From Candidatus Gastranaerophilales bacterium (lineage in GTDB: Bacteria > Cyanobacteriota > Vampirovibrionia > Gastranaerophilales > Gastranaerophilaceae), in assembly GCA_900769355.1 (NCBI GenBank), contig CAAGGG010000057.1, positions 1 through 64,000 of the forward strand: a DNA stretch of 64,000 bases, written 5' to 3'. The notes beneath the pieces were generated by a model that saw only the letters and a program-made list of their open reading frames with translations, did not search any database and was not told the origin of the DNA. Position 1 is the first letter of the stretch. Each line of letters starts with the position of its first letter. The translations under genes were made by a program, and so were the position numbers. Below are positions 18,767 through 27,962 of this stretch, in pieces.

Positions 18767-19485
18767 TGAATGAAAGAAAAAAAGTTTTAGTAACAGGCTC
18801 AAGTCGAGGAATAGGCAAAGAAATTGCACTTAGTCTTGCAAAAAGCGGCTTTGATATCGACGTGCATTATGCACATAATCAGGAAAAAGCACAAGAAGTT
18901 GCAGACGAAATCAAAAAACTTGGCGTAAATGCCGAGATTTTGAAATTCGATATCAAAAACAGGGAAGAATGTGCAAAAGTGCTTTCTGACAAACTTTATT
19001 ACGGCGTTGTTTTAAATGCCGGAATTGCGAGGGACAATGTTTTTCCGCTACTCGAAGGTGATGAGTGGGACGACGTCATTCAAACAAATTTGACCGGATT
19101 TTACAATGTTTTAAAACCGCTTGTTATGCCAATGATTTCTAACAGGATTAAGGGACGAATTATTACTATGTCATCAGTTTCGGCACTTTCAGGAAATCGC
19201 GGGCAAATCAATTATTCTGCCTCTAAAGCAGGTATTATCGGCGCGACCCGCTCACTTGCACTAGAACTTGCAAAACGAGGAATTACTGTAAACTGTATCG
19301 CTCCAGGAGTTATTGAAACCGACATGATTAAAGATATTCCGATTGATGAAGTTAAAAAGCTTATTCCAATGAAGCGACTCGGACAGGCAAAAGAGGTTGC
19401 AAGTTTAGCAAGTTATCTTATGAGTGAAGGGGCTGCATATATCACAGGACAAGTGATTTCTGTAAATGGAGGGCTTTATTTATGA
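18766..19485 (+). CDS. 3-oxoacyl-ACP reductase (FabG type)
   Basis: A 239-residue short-chain dehydrogenase with the NADP-binding motif GSSRGIGKEIA near residue 10, NAG at the usual place, and the catalytic Ser-Tyr-Lys set in SSVSALSGN and YSASK (Tyr near 150). It reduces beta-ketoacyl-ACP after each condensation. The start is a GTG that overlaps the TAG of the KS-dehydratase gene by one base; the ATG four bases on is out of frame and soon stops. Its place between the KS-dehydratase and the second KS gives it the ketoreductase role in the polyene pathway. A second, housekeeping FabG probably exists elsewhere. Confidence 0.93.
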   Translation: MNERKKVLVTGSSRGIGKEIALSLAKSGFDIDVHYAHNQEKAQEVADEIKKLGVNAEILKFDIKNREECAKVLSDKLYYGVVLNAGIARDNVFPLLEGDEWDDVIQTNLTGFYNVLKPLVMPMISNRIKGRIITMSSVSALSGNRGQINYSASKAGIIGATRSLALELAKRGITVNCIAPGVIETDMIKDIPIDEVKKLIPMKRLGQAKEVASLASYLMSEGAAYITGQVISVNGGLYL

Positions 19486-20708
19486 GGCGAGTAGTTGTCA
19501 CAGGCATGGCACTTGCAAGCCCTTTAGGGTGCGATATAGAAACCGCTTTTTCAGGCTTGCAAAAACTTGAAAATTGCGTTGAATATGACAAATCTCTTGA
19601 CGAGTACAAAAGATTAAATACGAGATTATCCGCTTATGTCAAGGGGTTTGAAATTCCTTCGACTTATAACAGAAAAGTTCTCAGAACAATGGGGCCTGTA
19701 TCAATTATGTCAGTCAGAACGGCGGAACTTGCTTTGCAAGATGCAGGACTCCTGGGTGATGAAATTATTACAAATGGTAAAACAGGCGTCAGCTATGGCT
19801 CTTCTGCCGGTTCACTTGACGCTATTATTGATTTTTATGGAATGCAGGTGGATAAAGAGGTTAAAGGTTTGAACTCAGGCTCTTACGTTAAAATGATGTC
19901 ACAAACTGCACCTGTAAATATTTCACTTTATTTCAAAACAATCGGAAGATTAATTCCAACCTCAACTGCTTGCACATCTGGCTCTATGGGAATTGGTTAT
20001 GCTTACGAAGCAATCAAAAACGGCTACGAAACCGTGATGATTGCAGGTGGTGCCGACGAAATGCACCCAACAGAGATTGCAATTTTTGACACACTTTATG
20101 CAACAAGCTTGAAGAACGACACCCCAAAATTATCTCCATCTCCATTTGACAAAAATCGTGACGGACTTGTTTTGGGCGAAGGCGCAGGAACATTGATTTT
20201 AGAAGAATATGAGCACGCAAAAGCTCGTGGGGCAAAGATTTATGCAGAAATCATAGGCTTTGGTACAAGCACAGACGGCACACATATTACAAATCCGAAC
20301 AGAAAAACAATGGGCAGAGCCATTGAATTAGCACTAAAGTGCGCAAATCTTTCACCTGATAAAATTGGGTATGTAAACGCACATGGCACAGCGACAATTC
20401 AGGGTGATATTGCAGAAACCGTTGCAACAGAAGAAATTTTTAAACGTAAAATTCCAACAAGCTCGACAAAAAGCTACACAGGACACACTCTTGGTGCATG
20501 TGGAGCAATTGAGGCAATTTTGAGCATAGAAATGATGAATAGAGGCTGGTTCCACCCGACATTAAACCTGACAGAAATCGATCCTGAATGCGGACACCTT
20601 GACTACATAATGAGCGAAGGACGAGAAATAAAAACAGATTACGTGATGTCGAACAACTTTGCCTTCGGCGGAATTAATACGTCGTTAATTTTTAAGGCGA
20701 TGAGATAA
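19482..20708 (+). CDS. Beta-ketoacyl-ACP synthase (FabF-like)
   Basis: A 408-residue condensing enzyme with the full catalytic triad: Cys in STACTSGSMG (near 163), His in HGTAT (near 300) and His in TGHTLGA (near 333). It ends with NNFAFGGINTSLIF, typical of FabF. It overlaps the reductase by 4 nt (ATGA). In aryl polyene clusters a second KS at this position is thought to make the first elongation from the aryl starter. It has no repeat insertions. It is the last gene of the rightward operon, followed by repeats with no obvious intrinsic terminator of the classic form. Confidence 0.92.
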   Translation: MRRVVVTGMALASPLGCDIETAFSGLQKLENCVEYDKSLDEYKRLNTRLSAYVKGFEIPSTYNRKVLRTMGPVSIMSVRTAELALQDAGLLGDEIITNGKTGVSYGSSAGSLDAIIDFYGMQVDKEVKGLNSGSYVKMMSQTAPVNISLYFKTIGRLIPTSTACTSGSMGIGYAYEAIKNGYETVMIAGGADEMHPTEIAIFDTLYATSLKNDTPKLSPSPFDKNRDGLVLGEGAGTLILEEYEHAKARGAKIYAEIIGFGTSTDGTHITNPNRKTMGRAIELALKCANLSPDKIGYVNAHGTATIQGDIAETVATEEIFKRKIPTSSTKSYTGHTLGACGAIEAILSIEMMNRGWFHPTLNLTEIDPECGHLDYIMSEGREIKTDYVMSNNFAFGGINTSLIFKAMR

Positions 20709-20711
20709 GAT

Positions 20712-21000
20712 TTAGATGCCAAGAGGCAAAGATGCAAAGTCGGTTACAAAAGCAGTTAAGACTGAAGGACGATAAGACGATAGAGCGATAAGTTCGTTAC
20801 AATAAAATATTATCGTCATTCTGAAAGCTTAGAATATTAGTATGAGCGCTTAGCGAATACATAATATTCTTGCTATTCAGAATCTCTTGCAAAATAAAAC
20901 AGACTCCGGATCGCAGTCCGGAGTGACAGTTTCGGTTAGTTGTTTTGCGAAAATTGCAACTACTTTCTGTAACAACCTAATGCCTTAGCAACCTAGTAAC
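20712..21000. repeat. Repeat-filled intergenic region
   Basis: The 396-bp gap holds no gene. It contains GATGCCAAGAGGCAAAGATG, GACGATAAGACGATAGAGCG units, a CGTCATTCTGAA hairpin variant (20815-20885), the ACTCCGGATCGCAGTCCGGA hairpin with GTGACAGTTTCG (20900-20935), and CCTAGTAAC units. The promoter of the next gene follows at 21041. Confidence 0.75.
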
Positions 21001-21040
21001 TTTATAATCTTATTTCCGCTGCAAAGAATTGTAAACAAAC

Positions 21041-21069
21041 TTGCCATTTTAAAAAATCTACAGTAAAAT
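21041..21069 (+). promoter_or_regulatory. Promoter of the beta-lactamase-like gene
   Basis: TTGCCA and TAAAAT are separated by 17 bp. A strong ribosome binding site (GGGAGGAG) lies about 12 nt before the ATG at 21105. Confidence 0.65.
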
Positions 21070-21104
21070 GAGATTACAGATACCCTCGGGAGGAGAAATT
21101 ATTT

Positions 21105-22316
21105 ATGCCGGAATTAGCAAGACGACAGTATGACAGGGATTTATACAGGGTTAATCATTATGGTTCAAATTATAACGTGAATTCAAATTATGGTTATAAC
21201 AAACGTAATTCTCAAAATAATGCCGAAAGCGTTCATGTTATAAAAAGCCACTCAAAAAGAACTGCAAATTCGCAAAAAATTGCACGCAACAACCTTATCC
21301 ACAAAATCGTTTCTGTTGCTGTTATTTCAGCTCTCGGTCTGACAATTCTTCCTATCGGGTTTAACAAAATTACAAAATCAATATTCAATCCAACCCCTTA
21401 CAAATCAGTTAAGACGGATTATAGACAGATGTTGTTCCCAACAACAAATTATCTTTCAAACCACTGGTTTATGGGCGAACGCTCACTTGAAAGCGCAGCT
21501 ATCAAAAAGCCTGAAATGACAGCTATTTCAGAAGGTTCAAGATTGACAAGTCTTGAAGATCAATTAAACAATCTTGCGGCATTATACCCGTCTATTCACC
21601 CGTCTGTCTACGTTTGGGATTATGAAACAGGGAATTATGTTGATATTAACGCAAATGAAATCTTCCCGACTGCAAGTATTATCAAGCTTCCTGTTCTTGT
21701 GGAATTATTCAGATCAATTGAGAAAAATCAGTTGACTATTTATGATGAAATGCCTTTAACTGAGTATTACAGAAGTGAAGGTTCAGGAAGTTTGCAATTT
21801 AAAGCGGCAAATTCGACTTATACAATCGACAAACTTGCAAGAATGATGATTACAGAATCGGATAACTCCGCAACAAATATGTTAATGGCTCGTTTGGGCT
21901 CAATGACAGATATCAACTCTGCGCTCAGACAATGGGGATTGAAACACACTTATGTACAAACTTGGTTGCCTGATTTAGGCGGAACAAACCATTCTACAGC
22001 TCGTGATATGGCACAAATCTTATACAATATCGACAATCCAAACTTTTTAAGCAACGAGTCAAGAGAAAAAATCTTTGATTATATGGGACACGTTCACAAC
22101 AACCGCCTTATTGCAGCTGGACTTCCTGCCGGAGCCACTTTCTTGCACAAAACAGGTGATATCGGCAAAATGCTTGGTGATGCCGGAATTGTTTACGCTC
22201 CAAACGGTAAAAAATATATCGTTGTAATCTTTGCAAACCGCCCTCACAACTCACCTTTGGGTAAAGAGTTTATTGTAAAAGCTTCTCAAACAATTTATAG
22301 CAACTTGGTATTTTAA
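21105..22316 (+). CDS. Membrane-anchored class A beta-lactamase-like serine hydrolase
   Basis: A 403-residue protein: an Asn/Tyr-rich cytoplasmic N-terminus of about 65 residues, one membrane segment (about 66-85), then a penicillin-recognising domain. Its motifs are ASIIKLP (Ser-x-x-Lys nucleophile), SDN (in ITESDNSATN) and HKTGD (the KTG box). This is the class A beta-lactamase/transpeptidase-like fold, located in the periplasm. Whether it hydrolyses beta-lactams or acts on peptidoglycan cannot be decided; the long anchored N-terminus favours a wall enzyme. Its TAA shares a base with the ATG of the LdpA-like gene. Confidence 0.85.
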   Translation: MPELARRQYDRDLYRVNHYGSNYNVNSNYGYNKRNSQNNAESVHVIKSHSKRTANSQKIARNNLIHKIVSVAVISALGLTILPIGFNKITKSIFNPTPYKSVKTDYRQMLFPTTNYLSNHWFMGERSLESAAIKKPEMTAISEGSRLTSLEDQLNNLAALYPSIHPSVYVWDYETGNYVDINANEIFPTASIIKLPVLVELFRSIEKNQLTIYDEMPLTEYYRSEGSGSLQFKAANSTYTIDKLARMMITESDNSATNMLMARLGSMTDINSALRQWGLKHTYVQTWLPDLGGTNHSTARDMAQILYNIDNPNFLSNESREKIFDYMGHVHNNRLIAAGLPAGATFLHKTGDIGKMLGDAGIVYAPNGKKYIVVIFANRPHNSPLGKEFIVKASQTIYSNLVF

Positions 22317-23248
22317 TGTTAGAAGATTTGTTAAAAACTAATAAGTGTTTCAAACTCGTTTGTGGTGCAGGGAATGAAGATGCCGCCGAGGTTGAAAAAC
22401 TTGTTAAACTATATTCTTCTGCCGGTTGCAAGTTTTTTGACTTGTCTGCAAAGCCAGAAATTGTGGACGCAGCAAAACGAGGACTAGAAGACAGGGAAGG
22501 CTATCTCTGTGTAAGTGTTGGGATAAAAGGTGATCCGCATGTCAGAAAAGCTTGTATTGACGGTAAAAAATGCGTTGGCTGTCATAAGTGCGAAGAAATT
22601 TGTCCGCAAAAAGCGATTAGAGGCTCAAAAATAAATACTGCTCGCTGTATCGGTTGTGGAAAGTGCGCGAATATTTGCAAACATGATGCTATTTCTTATG
22701 TGAGCGAAAACAAGGATTTGAGAGAAGTTTTGCCTTCATTGATTGAAAAAGGAATTGACTGTATTGAGCTTCATGCAATGGGTGAAAACGACGACGAAGT
22801 TTTTAAAAAATGGCAATATATCAATGAAAATTTTAATGGCTTATTGAGTATTTGTACTTCTCGCGGGCATCTATCGGAAGAAAAAATGTTAGCACGAATT
22901 AAAGCAATGACAGCTTGTCGCGAACCTTTTTCGACGATTGTTCAAGCGGACGGATTTCCAATGAGCGGAGGAAAGGACGATTACAAGACAACTTTGCAAG
23001 CTGTTTCAACGGCAGAAATTGTCCAAAATGCCAAATTACCAGTCTATATAATGCTTTCCGGCGGAACTAATTCCAAAACAGCAGAACTTGCTAAAATGTG
23101 CGGAATTAATTACAATGGTATCGCAATCGGAACGTTTGCAAGAAAAATTGTGTCCAGATATATTGATAGGCCGGATTTTTTGGCGAATAAATACGCGTTT
23201 GAGGACGCATTGAAAATCGCAAAGGCTTTGGTAGACACGGTTGAGTAA
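22316..23248 (+). CDS. LdpA-like iron-sulfur protein
   Basis: This 310-residue protein begins with CFKLVCGAGNEDA and an (alpha/beta) barrel start, then carries two 4Fe-4S motifs (CVGCHKCEEICP and CIGCGKCANIC) at about residues 90-125, and ends in an LdpA-type C-terminal barrel. This architecture matches cyanobacterial LdpA, a redox-sensing Fe-S protein that feeds the circadian clock. A clock role is unlikely here, since nothing else in the window suggests one. It may be a redox sensor or an oxidoreductase subunit. It overlaps the upstream gene by one base (TAATG), so the two are translationally coupled. Confidence 0.75.
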   Translation: MLEDLLKTNKCFKLVCGAGNEDAAEVEKLVKLYSSAGCKFFDLSAKPEIVDAAKRGLEDREGYLCVSVGIKGDPHVRKACIDGKKCVGCHKCEEICPQKAIRGSKINTARCIGCGKCANICKHDAISYVSENKDLREVLPSLIEKGIDCIELHAMGENDDEVFKKWQYINENFNGLLSICTSRGHLSEEKMLARIKAMTACREPFSTIVQADGFPMSGGKDDYKTTLQAVSTAEIVQNAKLPVYIMLSGGTNSKTAELAKMCGINYNGIAIGTFARKIVSRYIDRPDFLANKYAFEDALKIAKALVDTVE

Positions 23249-23254
23249 GCAAAT

Positions 23255-23575
23255 AGTTGATAAGGCGATAAGACGTTAAGTTCGTTACATAATAATTACA
23301 AAGTCGTCATTCTGAAAAGGCAGAAAATCAAGTGAATAACGTAGATTTTCGCCTTATTCAGAATCTATAATAAAAGTTTAAAATAGACTCCGGATCGTAG
23401 TCCGGAGTGACAGTTTCGTGTAAATTGTTTTTCATAAAATAGCTGCTATCTTCGTCATTCTGAGGCTCTCCCGAGCCGAAAGAATCCAGCTTATTTTTAT
23501 TTTACCGTAGCGAACTTAACGTCTTATCGCCTTAACGCCTTAGCGACTTTAAAATTCTTCGCTGCTTCGCTGCAT
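23255..23575. repeat. Repeat-filled intergenic region
   Basis: The 327-bp gap between convergent genes holds no gene. It contains GATAAGGCGATAAGACGTTAAGTTCG, the CGTCATTCTGAAAAGGC hairpin (23304-23367), CTCCGGATCGTAGTCCGGAG with GTGACAGTTTCG, a CGTCATTCTGAGG unit ending AATCCAGCTTA (23439-23494), and GAACTTAACGTCTTATCGCC in reverse. The first and last units are mutually complementary, so the block is one nested palindrome. Confidence 0.75.
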
Positions 23576-24604
23576 CTAATTCGCCTTATACCCGTTTCCA
23601 CCTTTCACAATATCAGAAATCGCAATAAATGTAACTTCCAAAATATAATCTATTGCATCTTGAGTTTCATAAGCTATGTGCGGAGTTACAATAACTTCCG
23701 AATTTTGAGTTAATTCTTTCAAAATCTGCGCTTCTTCCACACAATCAAAATCGGCATAGAGGACATGATTTTTGTTTGAACACTTATTAAAACTATAATC
23801 TTCACACGTCACAACATCAAGTGCAGCACCTTTAACCACTCCCTTTGTAATAGCATAATGAAGATCTTTGATGTTCACAATTTCCCCGCGAGATGTGTTT
23901 ATCAAATAGGCAGTATTTTTCATTATGCTAAATTGTTCAAACGCAAACATATTCTTGTTTTCACCAGTGTATGGAATATGAATTGAAATAACATCAGACT
24001 CCTTCAAAAGAGTGTTAAAATCCACATATTGCACACCGTATTTTTCCACCAAATCCTTACGCCCGGTAATATCGTAAGCAAAAACTTTCATTCCCATAGA
24101 AACTGCAAGTTTGCAAACAGACGCACCGATACTTCCTGTGCCTACAACACCAATGGTAAACTTTGAAATATCACGTCCTACAAAGCTTTTACAAGTTGAA
24201 GAGGTGTTTTTTATGTATTCAGATGCAGGAATAATGTGACGCACAAGCGCAAGCATTAATCCGATTGTATATTGAGCAACAGAACGTGCACCATAGCCCT
24301 CAACTTCAACAATAGCAATATTTTTTGCCTCAGCTGCAACTTTGTTTATATGATCAATTCCTGTTGAGCGAGTTGAAATTATTCGCAAATTCTTGAACGA
24401 ATTTATCACTTTTTCCGTAACTTCCGAATGAACAAAGACACTGATTACAGCAGTGCTATTCAAAATCTCTTCGTTCAGATTTTTGACGGTTTCTTCATTT
24501 AAACTTTCCGTAAAGAAAGTAATATCAAAGTTTTCCAGCTCATGAGATCTGAAAAAATCCTTCTCATTATCTCGATAATCAAAAACCAATAATTTTATTG
24601 CCAT
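23576..24604 (-). CDS. D-2-hydroxyacid dehydrogenase (D-lactate dehydrogenase-like)
   Basis: A 342-residue NAD-dependent D-isomer-specific dehydrogenase. The Rossmann motif is GVVGTGSIGASVCKLA near residue 153. The catalytic Arg is in STRSTGIDHI in its non-Rossmann variant position or the conserved NTSRGEIVN, and the catalytic His is in VTPHIAYET. The ALDVVTCEDYSF region resembles fermentative D-lactate dehydrogenases, which reduce pyruvate to D-lactate and regenerate NAD+. It is monocistronic and ends inside a repeat block. Other 2-hydroxyacids are possible substrates. Confidence 0.85.
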   Translation of the reverse strand: MAIKLLVFDYRDNEKDFFRSHELENFDITFFTESLNEETVKNLNEEILNSTAVISVFVHSEVTEKVINSFKNLRIISTRSTGIDHINKVAAEAKNIAIVEVEGYGARSVAQYTIGLMLALVRHIIPASEYIKNTSSTCKSFVGRDISKFTIGVVGTGSIGASVCKLAVSMGMKVFAYDITGRKDLVEKYGVQYVDFNTLLKESDVISIHIPYTGENKNMFAFEQFSIMKNTAYLINTSRGEIVNIKDLHYAITKGVVKGAALDVVTCEDYSFNKCSNKNHVLYADFDCVEEAQILKELTQNSEVIVTPHIAYETQDAIDYILEVTFIAISDIVKGGNGYKAN

Positions 24605-24676
24605 ATCAAACTCCTTCGGATTAATTATTTCAAAATCCGAAAAAATCTATATTCTCCAAAAGGCTATTAAAAAAGA

Positions 24677-25909
24677 TTATTTTGTGTATTTTTTTCCGAC
24701 TAATTCGTCAGGCAGAAACTGTTGTTCCACCTCAGGAGCGGCGTGAGAATATATATAACCGACACCAAAACCATATTTTTGAGCATCTTTATAATGCGAA
24801 TCTCTCAAATGCATCGGAGGCGGAAAATCTTTGCCTGATGCGATATCTTGCATCGCTTCGTCAATCGCCATAATTGCTTCATTTGATTTAGGTGCCCTTG
24901 CAACGTAAATAACAGCCTGCGCAAGCGGAATTCTTCCCTCTGGAAGCCCCAGAAGCTCTACCGCTTTATAAGCATTTATCGCGACATTCAACGCATTTGG
25001 ATCAGCGTTTCCAACATCTTCTGCCGAACAAGTTATAAGCCTTCTTGCAATAAATCTTGGATCTTCACCAGCAACAATCATTTTGGCAAGATAATAAATC
25101 GCCGCATCAGGATCAGACCCGCGTAAACTTTTTTGAAAAGCCGAAGCGCAATCATAGTGCTCTTGTTGTGAATACCTTGTATTGCGTTTTTGACAAATTT
25201 CTTCTATTATTTTCACAGTCAAATTACGGCGATTGTCTTTCAAATCACTTGCGAAATATGCGTTTTCCACAACATTCAGGGCATATCTTGCGTCACCTCT
25301 TGCAAGGTTAATGATAAAATCAATTGCACCAGTTTCGCAATCCATCGGCAAGTAGTTTTTCGCCAAATATGCAAAGCCTTTTTTAATAATTTTGTCCATA
25401 CTATCGTCATTAATCGGGTTTAATCTGACGACCTGAACTCTTGACAAAAGTGCAGGAACTACTTGGAATGACGGGTTTTCTGTGGTTGAGCCGATTAAGA
25501 AAATCGTACCGTTTTCAAGGTGTGGCAGAAGAGCATCTTGTTGAGTTTTTGAATACCTGTGAATTTCGTCGATAAACAAAATTGTTTTTACACCTGTTCG
25601 AAGTGCCGATTTAGCGTTTTCAACAGCATCTTTAATATCTTTTACACCTGAAGTTACGGCAGAAATTTCGATAAAATTAGCATTAGTCTTTGTAGCAATA
25701 AGCCTTGCCAGAGTTGTTTTCCCACAACCCGGAGTTCCCCAGAAAATCATTGAAAAGAGTCTATTTGTCTTTAATAGATTTAAAATAGGACTATTTGGCG
25801 AAATAACATTACTTTGACCTAAAAAATCTTCAAGAGTTTTTGGACGCAAAAGTTCCGCCAAAGGGATTTGTTTATTTTGGTTTTCGAGTTCCGTAAATAA
25901 ATTTGCCAT
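24677..25909 (-). CDS. rarA: Replication-associated recombination protein A (RarA/MgsA)
   Basis: A 410-residue AAA+ ATPase of the clamp-loader-like RarA family: RPKTLEDFLGQ near the N-terminus, Walker A GTPGCGKTTLAR, Walker B LFIDEIHR and sensor GSTTENPSF, then the RarA-specific C-terminal domain (SLRGSDPDAAIYYLAKMI, DVGNADP, LPEGRIPLAQA). It acts at stalled replication forks. The ATG at 25909 is preferred over one six codons upstream because a -10 box sits exactly six bases before it, and no ribosome binding site precedes either. Confidence 0.93.
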   Translation of the reverse strand: MANLFTELENQNKQIPLAELLRPKTLEDFLGQSNVISPNSPILNLLKTNRLFSMIFWGTPGCGKTTLARLIATKTNANFIEISAVTSGVKDIKDAVENAKSALRTGVKTILFIDEIHRYSKTQQDALLPHLENGTIFLIGSTTENPSFQVVPALLSRVQVVRLNPINDDSMDKIIKKGFAYLAKNYLPMDCETGAIDFIINLARGDARYALNVVENAYFASDLKDNRRNLTVKIIEEICQKRNTRYSQQEHYDCASAFQKSLRGSDPDAAIYYLAKMIVAGEDPRFIARRLITCSAEDVGNADPNALNVAINAYKAVELLGLPEGRIPLAQAVIYVARAPKSNEAIMAIDEAMQDIASGKDFPPPMHLRDSHYKDAQKYGFGVGYIYSHAAPEVEQQFLPDELVGKKYTK

Positions 25910-25924
25910 AATATAATTATAGCA
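25910..25924 (-). promoter_or_regulatory. Extended -10 promoter giving leaderless rarA mRNA
   Basis: On the minus strand TGCTATAAT (an extended -10) is followed by six bases and then the ATG of rarA. The predicted start of transcription is the first base of the codon. Confidence 0.6.
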
Positions 25925-25929
25925 CAATT

Positions 25930-26250
25930 ATAATTTATAAATTAATGGTGTCGAAAAGTGGTTAAATAGCTAAGTGAGCAAGATTAAGCAGTTAAGTTCT
26001 AGCGCAATATCAATGCCATTATTGTATGTGTCAGTTAATTTGTTGATAAAAATTTTAATCAACTACCCACTCTCTTTCTCTCCCTAATTGAGGGAGAGAA
26101 GCCATACCTTGCAACTATCTCTGTTTATAATCCTGTATAGCAGCTATTTATGAATTTTTATTTATACAAAACTTAAGTCTTCCCTTATCAGGGAAGATTT
26201 AGATGGGTAAACAATATTACGAGATAGGCTATTTTGTCAACGAATTAACT
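25930..26250. repeat. Intergenic region with two palindromic repeats, no gene seen
   Basis: The gap between rarA and the PPIase gene holds CTCTCCCTAATTGAGGGAGAG (26090 area) and CTTCCCTTATCAGGGAAG (26191 area), both perfect or near-perfect hairpins of a common intergenic type. It also holds diverged AAATAGCTAAGTGAGC-type sequence. No open frame with a start signal was found. Confidence 0.6.
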
Positions 26251-26261
26251 GGCACATACAA

Positions 26262-26609
26262 TTACTCTTTATCCAAAACCTTAATCAAATGCCAGCCAAA
26301 TTGCGTGTAGACAGGATTTGAAACCTGCCCGACAGGGGTTGCAAAAGCTGCTTTTTCAAATTCTCTAACCATTTGTCCTTTGCCAAAATATCCTAAATCT
26401 CCACCATTTCGACCTGATGGACATAAAGAATAACTTTTAGCATACGCTTCAAAGCTTCCGCCATTATCTATTTCTCGTTTAATTTGTTGAGCTTCTGCAG
26501 CTGTTTTAACAAGAATGTGTTCTGCATGAACTCGCGTATATTCTTCTGCTGAGACAACTCCAGTCAAAAGAAATACCAAAACTAGCAATTTACATAAATT
26601 TTTTATCAT
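26262..26609 (-). CDS. Exported parvulin-type peptidyl-prolyl isomerase
   Basis: A 115-residue protein with a signal peptide (residues 1-21, ending VVSA) followed by a single rotamase domain: HAEHILVKTAAEAQQI, GGDLGYFGKGQMVREFEKAAF, and FGWHLIKV at the end. These are the parvulin/PpiC core motifs. It would assist folding of periplasmic or outer-membrane proteins. It is much shorter than SurA or PrsA and lacks a chaperone domain. It overlaps the upstream diguanylate cyclase gene by 4 nt, so the two share an operon. A hydrophobic N-terminus without Cys argues against a lipoprotein. Confidence 0.9.
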   Translation of the reverse strand: MIKNLCKLLVLVFLLTGVVSAEEYTRVHAEHILVKTAAEAQQIKREIDNGGSFEAYAKSYSLCPSGRNGGDLGYFGKGQMVREFEKAAFATPVGQVSNPVYTQFGWHLIKVLDKE

Positions 26610-27289
26610 AATGTTTCCTTTTTGAATAATTCTACTTTATTACGCCCGTTATTTTTAGCTTTGTATAATGCTTTATCAGCTTCATCTAGCATTTCCCAAG
26701 GGTTTTGGTGGTCTGTGTTTGAAGTTATTCCGGTGCTTATCGTAACTTTTATTACTTCGTCATTGAATTTAAACGTTGTATTTTCGATTAATTTTCGAAG
26801 TCTTTCGAACGGAATTTCCGCAGTCTCAGTCGAAGTTTCCGTCAAAATAACCGTGAATTCTTCCCCACCATATCTGAAAACAAAATCGGTTTGCCTAAAA
26901 TTATTAATTATATTGTACGCAACTTCTCGCAAAACGTAATCCCCACAAAGGTGCCCATAAGTATCATTTATTTTTTTGAAAAAGTCAATATCAATAATAG
27001 CGATACTAAGCTTGTTTCCATAACGTTTTGCTCTGGCAAATTCTTTCTCAAAACAGTTTTCAAAACATCTGCGGTTGCTAAGTTTTGTCAAAGCATCTGT
27101 TTCAGAAAGATGCTTTGTATGCCTATACATAAAGTTTATCTTCTTAATAACGTCCATTTTATTGGCGTCAGGAATATCAAAACCTTCAATTATACCCTGT
27201 ATATTTTTTTGAATTTCGTCTAAAAGTTCAGACGGGATTTCAAAATCGTTGTTTATTAAATTCATGTTTTCCATAACCAAATACATCAT
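26606..27289 (-). CDS. Diguanylate cyclase (GGDEF domain)
   Basis: A 227-residue cytoplasmic protein: about 60 helical residues, then a GGDEF domain with DALTKLSNRR, DIDFFKKINDTYGH and the active-site loop RYGGEEF. The GGEEF variant is catalytically competent, so it should make cyclic di-GMP. No RxxD inhibitory site is seen before the loop, and no membrane or sensory domain is present. The true start may be one of the ATG codons within the first nine residues; no ribosome binding site decides it. It is divergent from the HD gene, with 50 bp between starts. Confidence 0.9.
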   Translation of the reverse strand: MMYLVMENMNLINNDFEIPSELLDEIQKNIQGIIEGFDIPDANKMDVIKKINFMYRHTKHLSETDALTKLSNRRCFENCFEKEFARAKRYGNKLSIAIIDIDFFKKINDTYGHLCGDYVLREVAYNIINNFRQTDFVFRYGGEEFTVILTETSTETAEIPFERLRKLIENTTFKFNDEVIKVTISTGITSNTDHQNPWEMLDEADKALYKAKNNGRNKVELFKKETL

Positions 27290-27339
27290 ATCAAAAATAT
27301 TGTTTGTAATCCATGTTTTTGCTAAAATTAATATAAATT

Positions 27340-27924
27340 ATGGAATTAATTACAGAAGAGATGCTTAATAAATATTCAAAAAACACTTCTCACCCAAAGG
27401 AAGTGCGCCGAATTGCACTAATGATTTTTGATGAAGTCAGTCGCAAGATTTTTGAAATGCCACAAAATGAGAAAAAATATCTTGAAAGTGCCGCTTTGTT
27501 GCACGATATCGGCTATTTTAAAGAAGCAAAAGGGCATAACAAGCACTCAATGAAAATGATTGTAAAAGAAGGACTCAAAGAATTCTCTCCTACGGAAACA
27601 AAGATTATTGCCTGTATTGCGCGCTATCACAGAGGAAGTTTACCCGATAAAGAAGAGCATGAAATTTATAACACACTTGAAAAGCATGAGCGCAAAATTG
27701 TAAAACGCCTCGGTGGAATTTTGAAACTTGCAGACGGACTGGATAAAGCGCACAAATCAATTATTAAAAGTATAAAAATCGATTACGATTTTCAAAACAG
27801 TGTTGCAAAAATCTTTTTAATGACGAACGGAGAGCCACTTGATATTTCAGCCGCAATAAGAAAACGTGACCTGTTTGAAATTGGATTTAAGTGCCAAAGT
27901 GTAATACTTTTTGATAAAAAATAG
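27340..27924 (+). CDS. HD-domain protein, Ppx/GppA C-terminal type
   Basis: A 194-residue stand-alone HD phosphohydrolase domain. Metal ligands are visible in ALLHDIGYF (the HD pair) and GHNKHS. The stretch IARYHRGSLPD and on to LGGILKLADGLDKAHK is typical of the C-terminal HD domain of exopolyphosphatase/guanosine pentaphosphatase. The N-terminal actin-like ASKHA domains are missing, so it may act on nucleotides or as a partner of a separate Ppx. An extended -10 (TGCTAAAAT) lies 11 bases before the ATG with no ribosome binding site. A bidirectional terminator follows. Confidence 0.8.
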   Translation: MELITEEMLNKYSKNTSHPKEVRRIALMIFDEVSRKIFEMPQNEKKYLESAALLHDIGYFKEAKGHNKHSMKMIVKEGLKEFSPTETKIIACIARYHRGSLPDKEEHEIYNTLEKHERKIVKRLGGILKLADGLDKAHKSIIKSIKIDYDFQNSVAKIFLMTNGEPLDISAAIRKRDLFEIGFKCQSVILFDKK

Positions 27925-27930
27925 ATAAAA

Positions 27931-27959
27931 AAAGGAGCCTCATTTGAAGCTCCTTTTTT
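27931..27959 (+). terminator. Terminator between the HD gene and a pilin remnant
   Basis: AAAGGAGC pairs with GCTCCTTTTTT around a short loop with partial further pairing. T runs are present on both sides, so it could act in both directions. Confidence 0.75.
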
Positions 27960-27962
27960 AAA

